In this document: piece by piece, positions 24,212 through 33,431 of the stretch
Layout of the letters: each line of letters starts with the position of its first letter
Position numbering within the stretch: position 1 is the stretch's first letter
DNA from: UBA2330 sp049293015
GTDB lineage: Bacteria; Bacteroidota; Ignavibacteria; Tepidaquicellales; Tepidaquicellaceae
Assembly: GCA_049293015.1 (NCBI GenBank)
Contig: JBATSB010000010.1
Location: 5,411 to 69,410 of the forward strand
Length of the DNA stretch: 64,000 bases
Direction: 5' to 3'
Translations under genes and position numbers: made by a program
The notes under the pieces: model-generated
Seen by the model: the letters and a program-made list of their open reading frames with translations, nothing else
Database searches by the model: none
Told to the model about the DNA's origin: nothing

Positions 24212-25237
24212 CTATAGAATGGTCTTTAGTATCTCAACAGCTTTTTTAGTTTCATCCATACTTACATCCAAATGAAAAACTGCTCGCATTAATTCGTAAC
24301 TACCGGAAGAAATTATCACACCGTTTTCTTTCGCTTTATTTATTATTTCTTTTTTCGAATATTTATCACATCCAAAAATTACAATGTTTGTCATTACTGT
24401 TGACATGTCAATCGACACACTTTCTATTTTTGATAACTTTTCAGCAAAATATTTAGCCTTAGAATGATCTTCTTTGAGACGGTCAATATTATTATTAAGT
24501 GCATAAGTCCCTGCTGCCGCTAATATTCCCACCTGTCTCATTCCGCCGCCTAAAATTTTTCTCCACTTGCGGGCTTTGTCGATAAACTCACTACTGCCGC
24601 ACAAAATTGAACCTACAGGACAACCAAGTCCTTTCGAAAAACAAAAAGAAACTGAATCAAAGTAATCAGCATATACCTTTAATGAAATTCCTGTTTCGAC
24701 TACAGCATTAAATATCCTTGCTCCGTCAAGATGCGTTCTGATATTATATCTTTTTGCTAAATCTGAAATTCCTTTTATTACTTCAATCGGCTGAATGACT
24801 CCGCCAGAGCGGTTATGTGTATTCTCAAGACAAATGAGTTTTGTCACAGGGAAATAATATTCATTTGTCCTGATATATTTTTCAATTTCATCTGCAGTCA
24901 TAATACCATTCTTGCCTGGCACAGGTAGCAGCTGTACATTTGATATTACTGAAGGTGCAGCAGTTTCATAATTTAAAATATGCGATTCACTTTCTACTAT
25001 AACTTCATCGCCCGGATCGGTGTGGCATTTTATTGCAAGCTGATTTCCCATTACACCTGTCGGAACAAATATCGCTGACTCTTTACCAGAAAGATCTGCA
25101 CATTTCTTCTGAAGCTCATTCACACTTTCATCTTCAGCAAATACATCATCACCTAGTTTTGCATTCAATATAGCTTCAAGCATTGCCGGTGTTGGCTTAG
25201 TCACTGTATCACTTCTTATGTCTATTACTTTATTCAA
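24212..25237 (-). CDS. Low-specificity L-threonine aldolase
   Basis: A 341-aa fold-type I PLP enzyme. IDIRSDTVTKPTPAML at the N-terminus, GDDVFAEDESVNEL, HLDGARIFNA and the PLP-lysine motif CFSKGLGCPVGS (about residue 197) are diagnostic of the threonine aldolase family, which cleaves L-threonine or allo-threonine to glycine and acetaldehyde. Start TTG at 25237; 57 bp separate it from gyrA upstream, so it may be read through from gyrA. Together with the serine genes to the left it gives a second local route into glycine. Confidence 0.88.
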   Translation of the reverse strand: MNKVIDIRSDTVTKPTPAMLEAILNAKLGDDVFAEDESVNELQKKCADLSGKESAIFVPTGVMGNQLAIKCHTDPGDEVIVESESHILNYETAAPSVISNVQLLPVPGKNGIMTADEIEKYIRTNEYYFPVTKLICLENTHNRSGGVIQPIEVIKGISDLAKRYNIRTHLDGARIFNAVVETGISLKVYADYFDSVSFCFSKGLGCPVGSILCGSSEFIDKARKWRKILGGGMRQVGILAAAGTYALNNNIDRLKEDHSKAKYFAEKLSKIESVSIDMSTVMTNIVIFGCDKYSKKEIINKAKENGVIISSGSYELMRAVFHLDVSMDETKKAVEILKTIL

Positions 25238-25294
25238 TTACTTTTCATTATTTCTATTTACCTGAGCCGGCTCAGATTGAATCGGGCTTACAAT

Positions 25295-27754
25295 TTAATT
25301 TTGTGATTCCTCTTTTTCATCTTCTACTATTCTTGCAACTGCAGAGATAGTATCCCCATCATTTAATCTAATAACTCTTACTCCCTGCGCATTTCTTCCC
25401 ATTACTCTGATTGACTTCACATTCTGTCTGATCAATATCCCCTTGGAAGTAATTATCATAAGATCATCAGTGTCGGTTACTTCTTTTATTGAGATCAATT
25501 TCCCGACTTTATCAGTGGTCTTGACTGTAATCACTCCTTTACCACCTCTGTTGGTAACTCTGTAATCTCCAACATTACTTCTCTTCCCATAACCGTTTTC
25601 AGTGATCACGAGAATAGTAGCGCTCGGTCTGGATACAGTCACAAAGCCTATTACATAATCGTCTTTTGCAAGTTTTATACCTTTTACACCTGTTGCAGTC
25701 CTGCCCATTTCACGGGCTTTTGATTCATTAAATCTGATTGCCTGACCATTATGACTTCCAATGACAATTTCCTGTGTACCGTTTGTCAGTTTCACATCTA
25801 CAAGTGTATCATCATCTTTAAGATTGATAGCGTTAATTCCACTTTTTCTGATATTGGAATAGCTGTCAAGTTTCGTTTTCTTTATAACACCTGATCTTGT
25901 TACCATTGTAACAAAAAGTTCTTCGGTAAAATCTTTGACTATAACAAATGAAGAAATGTCATCATCTTTATCTTTTTCAATTAGATTAAGTATTGATTTA
26001 CCTCTTGAAGTTCTGCTTCCTTCCGGAATATCATAGACCTTTAGCCAGTAACATTTTCCTCTCTGAGTAAAGAACATTATGTACTGATGAGTAGATCCAA
26101 TGAACATATGCTCATTGAAATCATCTTCTGCACTTCCCATAGAAGCAGCAGTAATACCTTTGCCTCCCCTACCCTGTGATTTGTATGAAGTGACAGGAAT
26201 TCTCTTAATGAATCCTTTATTCGAAATAGTAATTACTACATCTTCTTCTTTTACAAGCTCCTTCATCATCTCATCGTCAGTCATTGATTTTACATCATAC
26301 ACGATCTCAGTTCTTCTCTCATCTCCAAATTTTTCAACAAGTGCTTTCAGATCATCACAGATCATTTCTTTTCTGAGCTGCTCATTATCCAGAATTCTTT
26401 TTAATCTTTCAATCGTCTTTAAAACTTCTTTATATTCATCTTCAATTTTCTTTCTCTCAAGTCCTGTCAATCTCTGCAGTCTCATTTCAAGAATTGCTGT
26501 TGCCTGTATTTCAGAAAGCTTAAAAGATTTCATCAATGCTGTTCTTGCAGTAGGAGCATCAGGTGATTTTTTGATCAGCTTGATTATTTCATCAATATTA
26601 TCAAGTGCTATTATGTAACCTTCAAGAATATGCGCTCTCTTCTCTGCAGCATCCAGTTCAAATTTTGTTCTTCTGACAATAACATTAAGTCTATGTTTAA
26701 CAAAATGCTCCATCATCTCTTTTAGATTCAGAACTTTAGGAATCCCGTCAACAAGCGCAAGCATGATCGTACCAAACGTAGTCTGCATTTGTGTATGCTT
26801 GTACAAATTATTCACAATCACCTGCGGATTACCATCGCGTTTAAGTCCGATCACAATTCTCATTCCGTCCCTGTCACTTTCATCATTTATATCAGAAATG
26901 TCTTCAACTTTTTTATCTCTTACTAATTGCGCAATATTTTCTATCAGACTTACTTTGTTTACCTGATATGGAATTTCAGAAATTATAATATTTTGCTTGC
27001 CGTTTTTTTCAACTTCTATAGAAACTTTTGCTCTTAAAATTATTTTCCCTCTGCCTGTTTCATAAGCGTCTATCACAGGTTGATAACCGTAAATAATTCC
27101 ACCTGTTGGAAAATCCGGAGCTGATACATATTTCATTAATTTCTTAATTGTAATATCAGGATCTTTTATTAACTGAATTATCCCGTTACAGACTTCATTC
27201 AGATTATGAGGTGGTATGTTTGTAGCCATTCCGACTGCAATACCGTTCGAACCGTTGATAAGCAAATTCGGGATCACTGCTGGCAATACTGATGGCTCTG
27301 TTAATGTATCATCAAAGTTTGGAACGAAATCTACAGTATCCTTCTCAAGATCTTCAAGGATCGCTTCAGCAACTCTTGACAATCTTGCCTCAGTATATCG
27401 CATTGCCGCTGCTGAATCTCCGTCAACTGATCCAAAGTTTCCCTGACCATTCACAAGTGGATACCTAAGTGAAAACTCCTGAACCAATCTTACCATAGTA
27501 TCATAAACAGCTTTATCTCCGTGGGGATGATATTTACCTAATACTTCTCCAACTATTCTTGCTGATTTTTTATGTGCACGGTTCGACGCAAGACCGAGTT
27601 CTCTCATTCCATATAAAACCCTTCTGTGTACCGGTTTAAGTCCGTCTCTCACATCCGGTAAAGCCCTTGATACTATTACTGACATTGAATAATCAATGTA
27701 AGAAGACTTCATTTCGTCTTCTATATTTATTGGTATGATTTTTTCGTTTGGCAT
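25295..27754 (-). CDS. gyrA: DNA gyrase subunit A
   Basis: An 819-aa protein of normal length. The breakage-reunion domain starts DYSMSVIVSRALPDVRDGLK, the catalytic tyrosine is Y120 (AAMRYTEARL), and the C-terminal six-bladed pinwheel has GRGGKGI-type GyrA boxes and ends in an acidic tail. SQGRGGKGITAASM is the GyrA box (QRGGKG-like), which supports GyrA rather than ParC. In the quinolone region the sequence is HGDKAVYDT: the residue matching E. coli Ser83 is Lys81, while Asp87 is kept as D85. It wraps and supercoils DNA with GyrB, which is not in the window. Confidence 0.95.
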   Translation of the reverse strand: MPNEKIIPINIEDEMKSSYIDYSMSVIVSRALPDVRDGLKPVHRRVLYGMRELGLASNRAHKKSARIVGEVLGKYHPHGDKAVYDTMVRLVQEFSLRYPLVNGQGNFGSVDGDSAAAMRYTEARLSRVAEAILEDLEKDTVDFVPNFDDTLTEPSVLPAVIPNLLINGSNGIAVGMATNIPPHNLNEVCNGIIQLIKDPDITIKKLMKYVSAPDFPTGGIIYGYQPVIDAYETGRGKIILRAKVSIEVEKNGKQNIIISEIPYQVNKVSLIENIAQLVRDKKVEDISDINDESDRDGMRIVIGLKRDGNPQVIVNNLYKHTQMQTTFGTIMLALVDGIPKVLNLKEMMEHFVKHRLNVIVRRTKFELDAAEKRAHILEGYIIALDNIDEIIKLIKKSPDAPTARTALMKSFKLSEIQATAILEMRLQRLTGLERKKIEDEYKEVLKTIERLKRILDNEQLRKEMICDDLKALVEKFGDERRTEIVYDVKSMTDDEMMKELVKEEDVVITISNKGFIKRIPVTSYKSQGRGGKGITAASMGSAEDDFNEHMFIGSTHQYIMFFTQRGKCYWLKVYDIPEGSRTSRGKSILNLIEKDKDDDISSFVIVKDFTEELFVTMVTRSGVIKKTKLDSYSNIRKSGINAINLKDDDTLVDVKLTNGTQEIVIGSHNGQAIRFNESKAREMGRTATGVKGIKLAKDDYVIGFVTVSRPSATILVITENGYGKRSNVGDYRVTNRGGKGVITVKTTDKVGKLISIKEVTDTDDLMIITSKGILIRQNVKSIRVMGRNAQGVRVIRLNDGDTISAVARIVEDEKEESQN

Positions 27755-27861
27755 TTTATATTATAATTTTAAAACCTTTGTTTTATTAAAATAAATGACT
27801 TAATAAATTTCGTCAGATAATTTTTATAATAATCTAATTAGAACTTTAATTTCTTTGAACT

Positions 27862-28344
27862 TTAATATTTAGCCGGTTTAATTCCCTGCATAACTCTTAA
27901 GAGACCTATCTGTCCTGCATGATAAGCATCATGTGAAATAATTTCTCTTATATAATTTGAAAATTCTTTTCTTGTATTAAAAAGCTCAATTCCTTTTTTC
28001 CTGATCAATGATTTCATTCTTTTATGTGTCTTTTCAAGAAGAATTAATTCTGCCTGCCATTTTTCTTCATCCGGTTTTTCAGGAATAGACATCCAGTTGC
28101 CGGCTTTTCTTTCTGCTGATGAAAATGGTTTTCCTTCTTCTTCAGAAAAAATATATAGTTTCCAGAAAATTGTATGTTTCACAATTTTCCAAATACTGTT
28201 TCTTTTGTTATCTGGTCTCCATGCAGCTTGCTTAAAATTCAGATCCTTTATCTGCTCAAAAAGCCCAGCCTGCCATCCATTTCCCCCATAAAAAAAAGAG
28301 TCCATATCCCGCAAATATGCTATTATAGGATTATGAGTTTTCAT
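27862..28344 (-). CDS. DinB family protein
   Basis: A 160-aa helical protein with the DinB/YfiT-like pattern. An N-terminal helix holds GNGWQAGLFEQIKDL, then SIWKIVKHTIFWK with the first metal-site His, and the C-terminal helix ISHDAYHAGQIGLLR with HxxYH. Members are metal-binding four-helix proteins, some of them thiol (bacillithiol, mycothiol) transferases. A bacillithiol gene (bshC) is in this window, but the link is only suggestive. It stands alone between gyrA and the DUF2442 pair. Confidence 0.8.
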   Translation of the reverse strand: MKTHNPIIAYLRDMDSFFYGGNGWQAGLFEQIKDLNFKQAAWRPDNKRNSIWKIVKHTIFWKLYIFSEEEGKPFSSAERKAGNWMSIPEKPDEEKWQAELILLEKTHKRMKSLIRKKGIELFNTRKEFSNYIREIISHDAYHAGQIGLLRVMQGIKPAKY

Positions 28345-28617
28345 TTTTGAAATTGCTTATTTTTATGGAAATGATCGACCTGTGATAACTAAAATTGATC
28401 TTCAATCTGTAGTTTCGGGAATTAAATTTTATTGCGTAAAATACTCATTTTTGGTAAAATTTACAATGAATTGATGAGTATTATTCTTTATGAAATGAAT
28501 TGAAATTGCAGTTTTTTATTGAAACAGATCGGAATTTTTTATTGAAATTAAACGCAGTTTAAATGTATTAACTTTTAATCAAATTTTACAAGACTTAACA
28601 CTAAATTTCAGAATTGA

Positions 28618-28893
28618 TTAATTTTGATTTCGCTTTTTATCGGCAACCATAAATTCTTGATTATGAGCCATTTCAAAAAGAAATTCAGGGGAAAAATCAG
28701 CACCGTTTTCCCAGTATATTGTAAAGGGATTCAGTTTGAAATTTCTGAAATATTCTTTGTCTTTAAGTGGTTCAAATATTTCACCCCATATTTCTTCTTT
28801 GAGATCTATGACTTGACTAAAACCGGTATTGAATTCTATATCAATTTTATATTCATCAAGATACTCGGCATTTGTGATGTGTATGTTTTCCAA
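28618..28893 (-). CDS. DUF2442 family protein
   Basis: A 91-aa protein with the DUF2442 pattern: ITNAEYLDEYKIDIEFNTG at the start and NPFTIYWENGADFSPEFLFE at the end. It follows the DUF4160 gene by 21 bp. DUF4160/DUF2442 neighbours recur in many bacteria and have been discussed as a toxin-antitoxin-like pair, but no activity is established to my knowledge. The C-terminus is Lys/Asn-rich. Confidence 0.8.
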   Translation of the reverse strand: MENIHITNAEYLDEYKIDIEFNTGFSQVIDLKEEIWGEIFEPLKDKEYFRNFKLNPFTIYWENGADFSPEFLFEMAHNQEFMVADKKRNQN

Positions 28894-28914
28894 AATATTT
28901 ATTTTTATTCTATT

Positions 28915-29172
28915 TTATTCTAAAGGTTTAATCTTTTTTAATTTTTTCTTTTCAACTGACTGATTCCAATTAAATGATATTTCTCTGATATTTTTCTCTA
29001 TCCATTCCTTAACAAGACTTTGAACTTTCATTGGCAGCTTTCCAATTACCTTGCCTGATTTAATTTCAATTTTAGCTTTATATCCCTGATACTCAACATG
29101 AATGTGCGGAGGATTATGATCCTTATAAAACATATAAATTGTTATCCCATAAAATCTTGAAATCTCAGGCAT
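28915..29172 (-). CDS. DUF4160 family protein
   Basis: 85 residues from the preferred start. MPEISRFYGITIYMFYKDHNPPHIHVEYQ is, by its parts (FYG, DHNPPHIHVEY), the DUF4160 signature; GKLPMKVQSLVKEW follows. The frame is open to an ATG at 29190 (six extra codons). Those codons contain GAGGAG four bases before the ATG at 29170-29172, a strong ribosome site, so the shorter form is chosen. It is first in the two-gene unit with DUF2442. Highly basic C-terminus. Confidence 0.8.
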   Translation of the reverse strand: MPEISRFYGITIYMFYKDHNPPHIHVEYQGYKAKIEIKSGKVIGKLPMKVQSLVKEWIEKNIREISFNWNQSVEKKKLKKIKPLE

Positions 29173-29280
29173 TTTCTCCTCTTTAACCATTTGAACCTAA
29201 CAATTTTTTTAAAGAATCAAAATACCTTTTTTTACCTCTTTAATTTTTTTTTCAATTATTCTGCTCTGTATCTTTAATTC

Positions 29281-29976
29281 TTAAAGTTCCATTTCAGCTT
29301 CAGGATCTACATCATTATCATCACAGTTTTCATCCAATACATCTAATATAATCCCTTCATTTACATCTACAATAACGGCAGTCAGTTTATTATTAAAAAC
29401 ACATCCGGTATCAATATTAGAATAATATTCTTTCTTATAAACATATTCTCTAAGTGGTGTATGTCCGAATATCTGAAGTTTGTCCAGTTTCTCTGGAGTA
29501 CGGCGGTTCCATAAGATCGAAACATCATCTCCTCCCGGTATTATTCCCGCATGTGAAATTACTGCTTTTTTGAATTCATATCTTAGTGGAAAGCTTTTGA
29601 TGAAATCATAATGACCGAGATCCTTTAATTTCTGTTTAAATTTTTTGAAATCTGAAAATGCTCTTGAATCAATATAAGAATTTTGAGTTTCTTTTCCTCC
29701 GTTGTAGTAATAATGTTCTGCTTCTTTAAACATAAATCCAAGAAATTTATCAGACTTTTCGATCGCCTTCAGCATCATATCTTCATGATTACCTCTTACA
29801 GATTTTATTGAATTAGAAATACAAAATTCAACAACTGCTTTGGAATATTTTCCTCTGTCGATCAGATCTCCGACAGTATATACATCACCTGCATTTTTCA
29901 GCCTGTCATGAATTTTTTTTAATGTGTAGTAACAGCCGTGTACATCACCTATAACGGCAACAGTATTTTTTGACAT
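29281..29976 (-). CDS. Calcineurin-like serine/threonine protein phosphatase
   Basis: A 231-aa protein. The metallophosphoesterase motifs are in order: GDVHG (residues 10-14), GDLIDRG, RGNHE, and a later histidine in ISHAGI and IFGHTPL. This is the short bacterial PrpA/ApaH-like type, acting on phosphoproteins or dinucleoside polyphosphates in the cytoplasm. The tail is strongly acidic (DENCDDNDVDPEAEME). It is divergent from the DCC-family gene with a 70-bp gap. Confidence 0.85.
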   Translation of the reverse strand: MSKNTVAVIGDVHGCYYTLKKIHDRLKNAGDVYTVGDLIDRGKYSKAVVEFCISNSIKSVRGNHEDMMLKAIEKSDKFLGFMFKEAEHYYYNGGKETQNSYIDSRAFSDFKKFKQKLKDLGHYDFIKSFPLRYEFKKAVISHAGIIPGGDDVSILWNRRTPEKLDKLQIFGHTPLREYVYKKEYYSNIDTGCVFNNKLTAVIVDVNEGIILDVLDENCDDNDVDPEAEMEL

Positions 29977-30046
29977 AAAATGTGATTTGGGTTTGCATAA
30001 AATTTATGAATTATTTGCATTAAATTAAACTTATTAAATTAAAATT

Positions 30047-30448
30047 TTGGATAAATCTAAAATAATTCTTTTTGACGGAGTCTGTAATTTATGTAACTCA
30101 TCAGTAAATTTTATTATTGATAATGATAATATTAATACTTTCAAATTTGCATCTCTTCAGTCCGAAAAAGGTACAGAGCTTTTAAAAAAATACGATCTCT
30201 TTGATAAAAATATAGACTCGGTTATCTTGATTGAAAATGACAAAGCATATCTCAAATCAGATGCTGCTCTAAAAATCGCAAAAACACTCGGAGGTAAATA
30301 CAAATTGATATATGGGTTTATTATTCTACCTGCATTTATTAGAAATTTTTTTTATGACATTATAGCAAAGAACAGGTATAAGTGGTTTGGAAAAAAAGAC
30401 TCCTGTAGAATTCCTACTCCCGAGCTAAAAACCAAATTCCTGGATTAA
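30047..30448 (+). CDS. DCC family thiol-disulfide oxidoreductase-like protein
   Basis: A 133-aa protein. It starts IILFDGVCNLCNSSV, the DxxCxxC signature (C13, C16) that names the family, followed by a thioredoxin-like core (FKFASLQSEKG) and a C-terminal helix region IRNFFYDIIAKNRYKWFGK. The redox role is predicted, and substrates are unknown. Start TTG 30047. It is followed 73 bp later by metG. Confidence 0.88.
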   Translation: MDKSKIILFDGVCNLCNSSVNFIIDNDNINTFKFASLQSEKGTELLKKYDLFDKNIDSVILIENDKAYLKSDAALKIAKTLGGKYKLIYGFIILPAFIRNFFYDIIAKNRYKWFGKKDSCRIPTPELKTKFLD

Positions 30449-30521
30449 GATCAGAAAATGTTAACATGCATTGTAAATTGCTATGCCTTTATAAAAAAAT
30501 AGTGAATAAGTATATTATTTG

Positions 30522-32561
30522 ATGAAAAAAAATATAAAGTATCTTGTAACGGCAGCACTTCCTTATGCAAATAATTACTTACACATAGGACATATTGCCG
30601 GAGCATATCTTCCACCGGATATATTTGTCAGATATAAGAAGCTGAATGACGAGGATGTTATCTTTATTTCGGGATCTGATGAACATGGTACTGCTATTGA
30701 GATGGCTTCCATTTCTGAAAAAATTACACCACAGGAAATAATTGACAGGTATCATTTTGCAAATGAAAAAGCTTTTCAGGACCTTGGAATTGATTTTGAT
30801 ATTTATTCACGTACTTCAAATAAAGTTCATCACGAAACTGCAAAAGAATTTTTTCTTAACTTATACAATAAAGGTCAGTTCGTTCAAAAAACAGAGAAGC
30901 AGCTTTTCTCTGAGAAAGAAAACAGATTTTTGGCAGACCGATTTATTACTGGTACATGTCCGGTCTGCGGATTTGAAGAAGCTCGTGGTGACGAATGTGA
31001 AAATTGCGGAAGCAATCTCTCACCTCTTGAATTAATTAATCCTAGGTCAAAGATAACAGGTGATATTCCTGTCGTTAAGGAATCCACAAATTTTTACATA
31101 CCATTGGGTGATTATCAGGATGCATTGAATAAATGGCTTAAAGATAAAAATGACTGGAAGCAAAACGTTATTAACTACTGTAAAGGATGGCTTAAAGCAG
31201 GTTTAAAGGACAGAGCAATCACCAGAGATCTTGACTGGGGTGTAAAAGTTCCTGTCGAGGGAAATGACGGAAAGGTAATTTACGTTTGGTTTGAAGCACC
31301 GATCGGTTACATTTCTGCGACTAAAGAGCTTTTTGCAAAAAGAAATGAACCTGAGAAATGGAAAGATTACTGGCAGAATAAGGATACAAAATTAATTCAT
31401 TTCATTGGAAAAGATAATATCGTTTTTCATTCTATTATTTTTCCTTCAATGTTAATGGCTCATGGCGATTATATCCTTCCTGAAAATGTACCGGCAAATG
31501 AATTTTTGAATATTGGCGGTGATAAACTTTCAAAAAGTAAAGGCAATGGGATACTTGTAAAGGACATTGTAAAAATTTTCAGTCCGGATGTAATTCGGTA
31601 TGTGCTTGCTTCAAACATGCCTGAAAACAAAGATTCTGAATTTACCTGGAAAGATCTGCAAGTAAAAAATAACAGTGAGCTTGCGGGAATACTAGGAAAT
31701 TTCATTAACCGAACAGTAGTATTTGCAAAAAATAAATTTGATAATAAAATACCTGAACTTCATAAGTCTGATATTGCAGATGAAGAAATATTAAATTATT
31801 TTAAATCTCAGTCTAAAAAAATTAGCAGACTTTATGACAGCTTTAGTTTCAGAGAAGCATTATTAAATACTATGGACTGTGTTCGCGCTGCAAATAAATA
31901 TTTCAATGATAACGAACCATGGAAATCTGTAAAAGATGATAAAGAGAGATGTGAAACTGTTATCAGAGTTTGCCTTGAGCTGTGTCATTCAATTGCAATA
32001 CTGATAAATCCGTTTATACCTTTTACAACAGAAAGTATATTAAAAATTCTAAATGTAAGTAATAAAGATATGAAGTGGGATAAGATTGGCACATGTGTTC
32101 TTGAAAAAGGTGCAGTACTTGGAGAAAATAAAATACTCTTTCCTCAGATCGAAGATTCTGAAATTGAAAAACTCGAAACAGATTCTTCAGTTGAAAAAGT
32201 TGAGAAGAATGCTGTAAAATCTGAAAAGAAGTCTGAAGGAATTATTACGTTAGAAGATTTCAAAAAAGTAAGTCTCAAAGTTGCTAAGATAATTGAATGT
32301 GAAGCAGTTCCAAAAAGTAAAAAACTACTGAAGCTAAGACTAAAAGTCGGTGACACTGAGAAACAAATTGTCTCCGGTATTTCAGAGCATTATAAACCTG
32401 AAGACCTTATAGGAAAATTAATAGTAGTGGTTGATAATCTTGTACCTTCTAAACTTATGGGAGTTGACTCCGATGGAATGCTTCTTGCTGCGAAACAAAA
32501 TGGCGAACTTAGAATAATTACTATTGATGGTGAAATAGAAACAGGAGCAGAAGTAAATTGA
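30522..32561 (+). CDS. metG: Methionyl-tRNA synthetase with C-terminal tRNA-binding domain
   Basis: 679 aa from ATG 30522 (a TTG directly before it at 30519 adds one codon). A class I synthetase: HIGH motif at residues 21-24, CPVCG ... CENCG zinc knuckle (about 146-162), KLSKSKGN as the KMSKS loop (about 334), then the helical anticodon domain. A Lys/Glu/Ser-rich linker (about 540-570) leads to a Trbp111-type OB domain (about 575-679: DFKKVSLKVAKIIECEAVP) that binds tRNA and dimerises. It charges tRNA-Met. It overlaps folP by four bases (TTGA). Confidence 0.95.
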   Translation: MKKNIKYLVTAALPYANNYLHIGHIAGAYLPPDIFVRYKKLNDEDVIFISGSDEHGTAIEMASISEKITPQEIIDRYHFANEKAFQDLGIDFDIYSRTSNKVHHETAKEFFLNLYNKGQFVQKTEKQLFSEKENRFLADRFITGTCPVCGFEEARGDECENCGSNLSPLELINPRSKITGDIPVVKESTNFYIPLGDYQDALNKWLKDKNDWKQNVINYCKGWLKAGLKDRAITRDLDWGVKVPVEGNDGKVIYVWFEAPIGYISATKELFAKRNEPEKWKDYWQNKDTKLIHFIGKDNIVFHSIIFPSMLMAHGDYILPENVPANEFLNIGGDKLSKSKGNGILVKDIVKIFSPDVIRYVLASNMPENKDSEFTWKDLQVKNNSELAGILGNFINRTVVFAKNKFDNKIPELHKSDIADEEILNYFKSQSKKISRLYDSFSFREALLNTMDCVRAANKYFNDNEPWKSVKDDKERCETVIRVCLELCHSIAILINPFIPFTTESILKILNVSNKDMKWDKIGTCVLEKGAVLGENKILFPQIEDSEIEKLETDSSVEKVEKNAVKSEKKSEGIITLEDFKKVSLKVAKIIECEAVPKSKKLLKLRLKVGDTEKQIVSGISEHYKPEDLIGKLIVVVDNLVPSKLMGVDSDGMLLAAKQNGELRIITIDGEIETGAEVN

Positions 32562-33415
32562 TTTACAGATTTAATAACGAGACCTATGATCTTTCGAAAA
32601 AGACTTATGTCATGGGAATTCTGAACATTACGCCTGACTCATTTTCTGATGGTGGAAAATATTTTGATGGAAAACCTGATCTGGATAAAATAGTAAGTGA
32701 TGCAATCAGGATGGAAAAGGAAGGAGCTGATTTTTTAGATGTCGGCGGAGAATCTACAAGGCCAGGTTCTGAATCAATAAGTATTGATGAGGAAATAACT
32801 AGAGTGGTACCGGTGATAAATGCAATTTGTAAAAAAGTAAATATCCCTGTTTCAATAGACACATATAAAAGTGAAGTCGCAGAAGAAGCACTGAAAGAAG
32901 GTGCTTGTATAGTAAATGATATAAGTGGTTTCAGATTTGATGAAAAGCTACCTAAAGTAACAGCAAAGTATAATGCATCCTGCATATTGATGCACATAAA
33001 AGGAACTCCAAAAAATATGCAGCAAGATCCTGTATATGAAGATGTAATAAAAGAAATTTCAGATTATCTTGAGACATCAGCGGATATTGCAAAAGATGCC
33101 GGCATTAAACAGATCATATTAGATCCGGGTATTGGGTTTGGTAAAACATTTGAAAATAATCTTGAGATCATCAGAAATTTGTCAGAATTTAAAAAACTTG
33201 GTTATCCAATTCTTCTTGGGACTTCAAGAAAAAGTTTTTTAAATAAAATATCTTCATCACTTCCTGAAAAAAGATTAGTAGGTACGATAGCATCAAATGT
33301 AATAGGCATTTTGAACGGCGCAAACTTAATAAGGGTACATGATGTAAGTGAAAATTTTATAGCAGCTAAAACTGCTGATACAATAATTAATAAATTACCA
33401 ACAATAAAATTATAA
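32558..33415 (+). CDS. folP: Dihydropteroate synthase
   Basis: A 285-aa TIM-barrel enzyme with GILNITPDSFSDGGK, then DVGGESTRPGS (pterin and pABA loops), SIDTYKSEVAEEAL, VNDISGF and ILDPGIGFGKT, all the DHPS landmarks. It condenses pABA with the pterin pyrophosphate in folate synthesis. The start codon TTG overlaps the metG stop (TTGA), suggesting coupled translation. The copper ATPase gene follows after 16 bp. Confidence 0.95.
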   Translation: MIYRFNNETYDLSKKTYVMGILNITPDSFSDGGKYFDGKPDLDKIVSDAIRMEKEGADFLDVGGESTRPGSESISIDEEITRVVPVINAICKKVNIPVSIDTYKSEVAEEALKEGACIVNDISGFRFDEKLPKVTAKYNASCILMHIKGTPKNMQQDPVYEDVIKEISDYLETSADIAKDAGIKQIILDPGIGFGKTFENNLEIIRNLSEFKKLGYPILLGTSRKSFLNKISSSLPEKRLVGTIASNVIGILNGANLIRVHDVSENFIAAKTADTIINKLPTIKL

Positions 33416-33431
33416 GTAAAAATTATAAACA

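Noticed and set aside
26100..26618. 172-codon frame opposite gyrA
   Set aside because: Shadow of a highly conserved gene; Ser/Ile-rich antisense translation is typical of reversed coding sequence.
28440..28482. Hairpin AATACTCAT/ATGAGTATT between DinB and DUF2442 genes
   Set aside because: A 9-bp stem with a 25-nt AT-rich loop and no T-run is within chance for this composition.
28624..28923. 99-codon plus-strand frame over the DUF2442 gene
   Set aside because: Antisense to a recognised family on the minus strand; no ribosome site.
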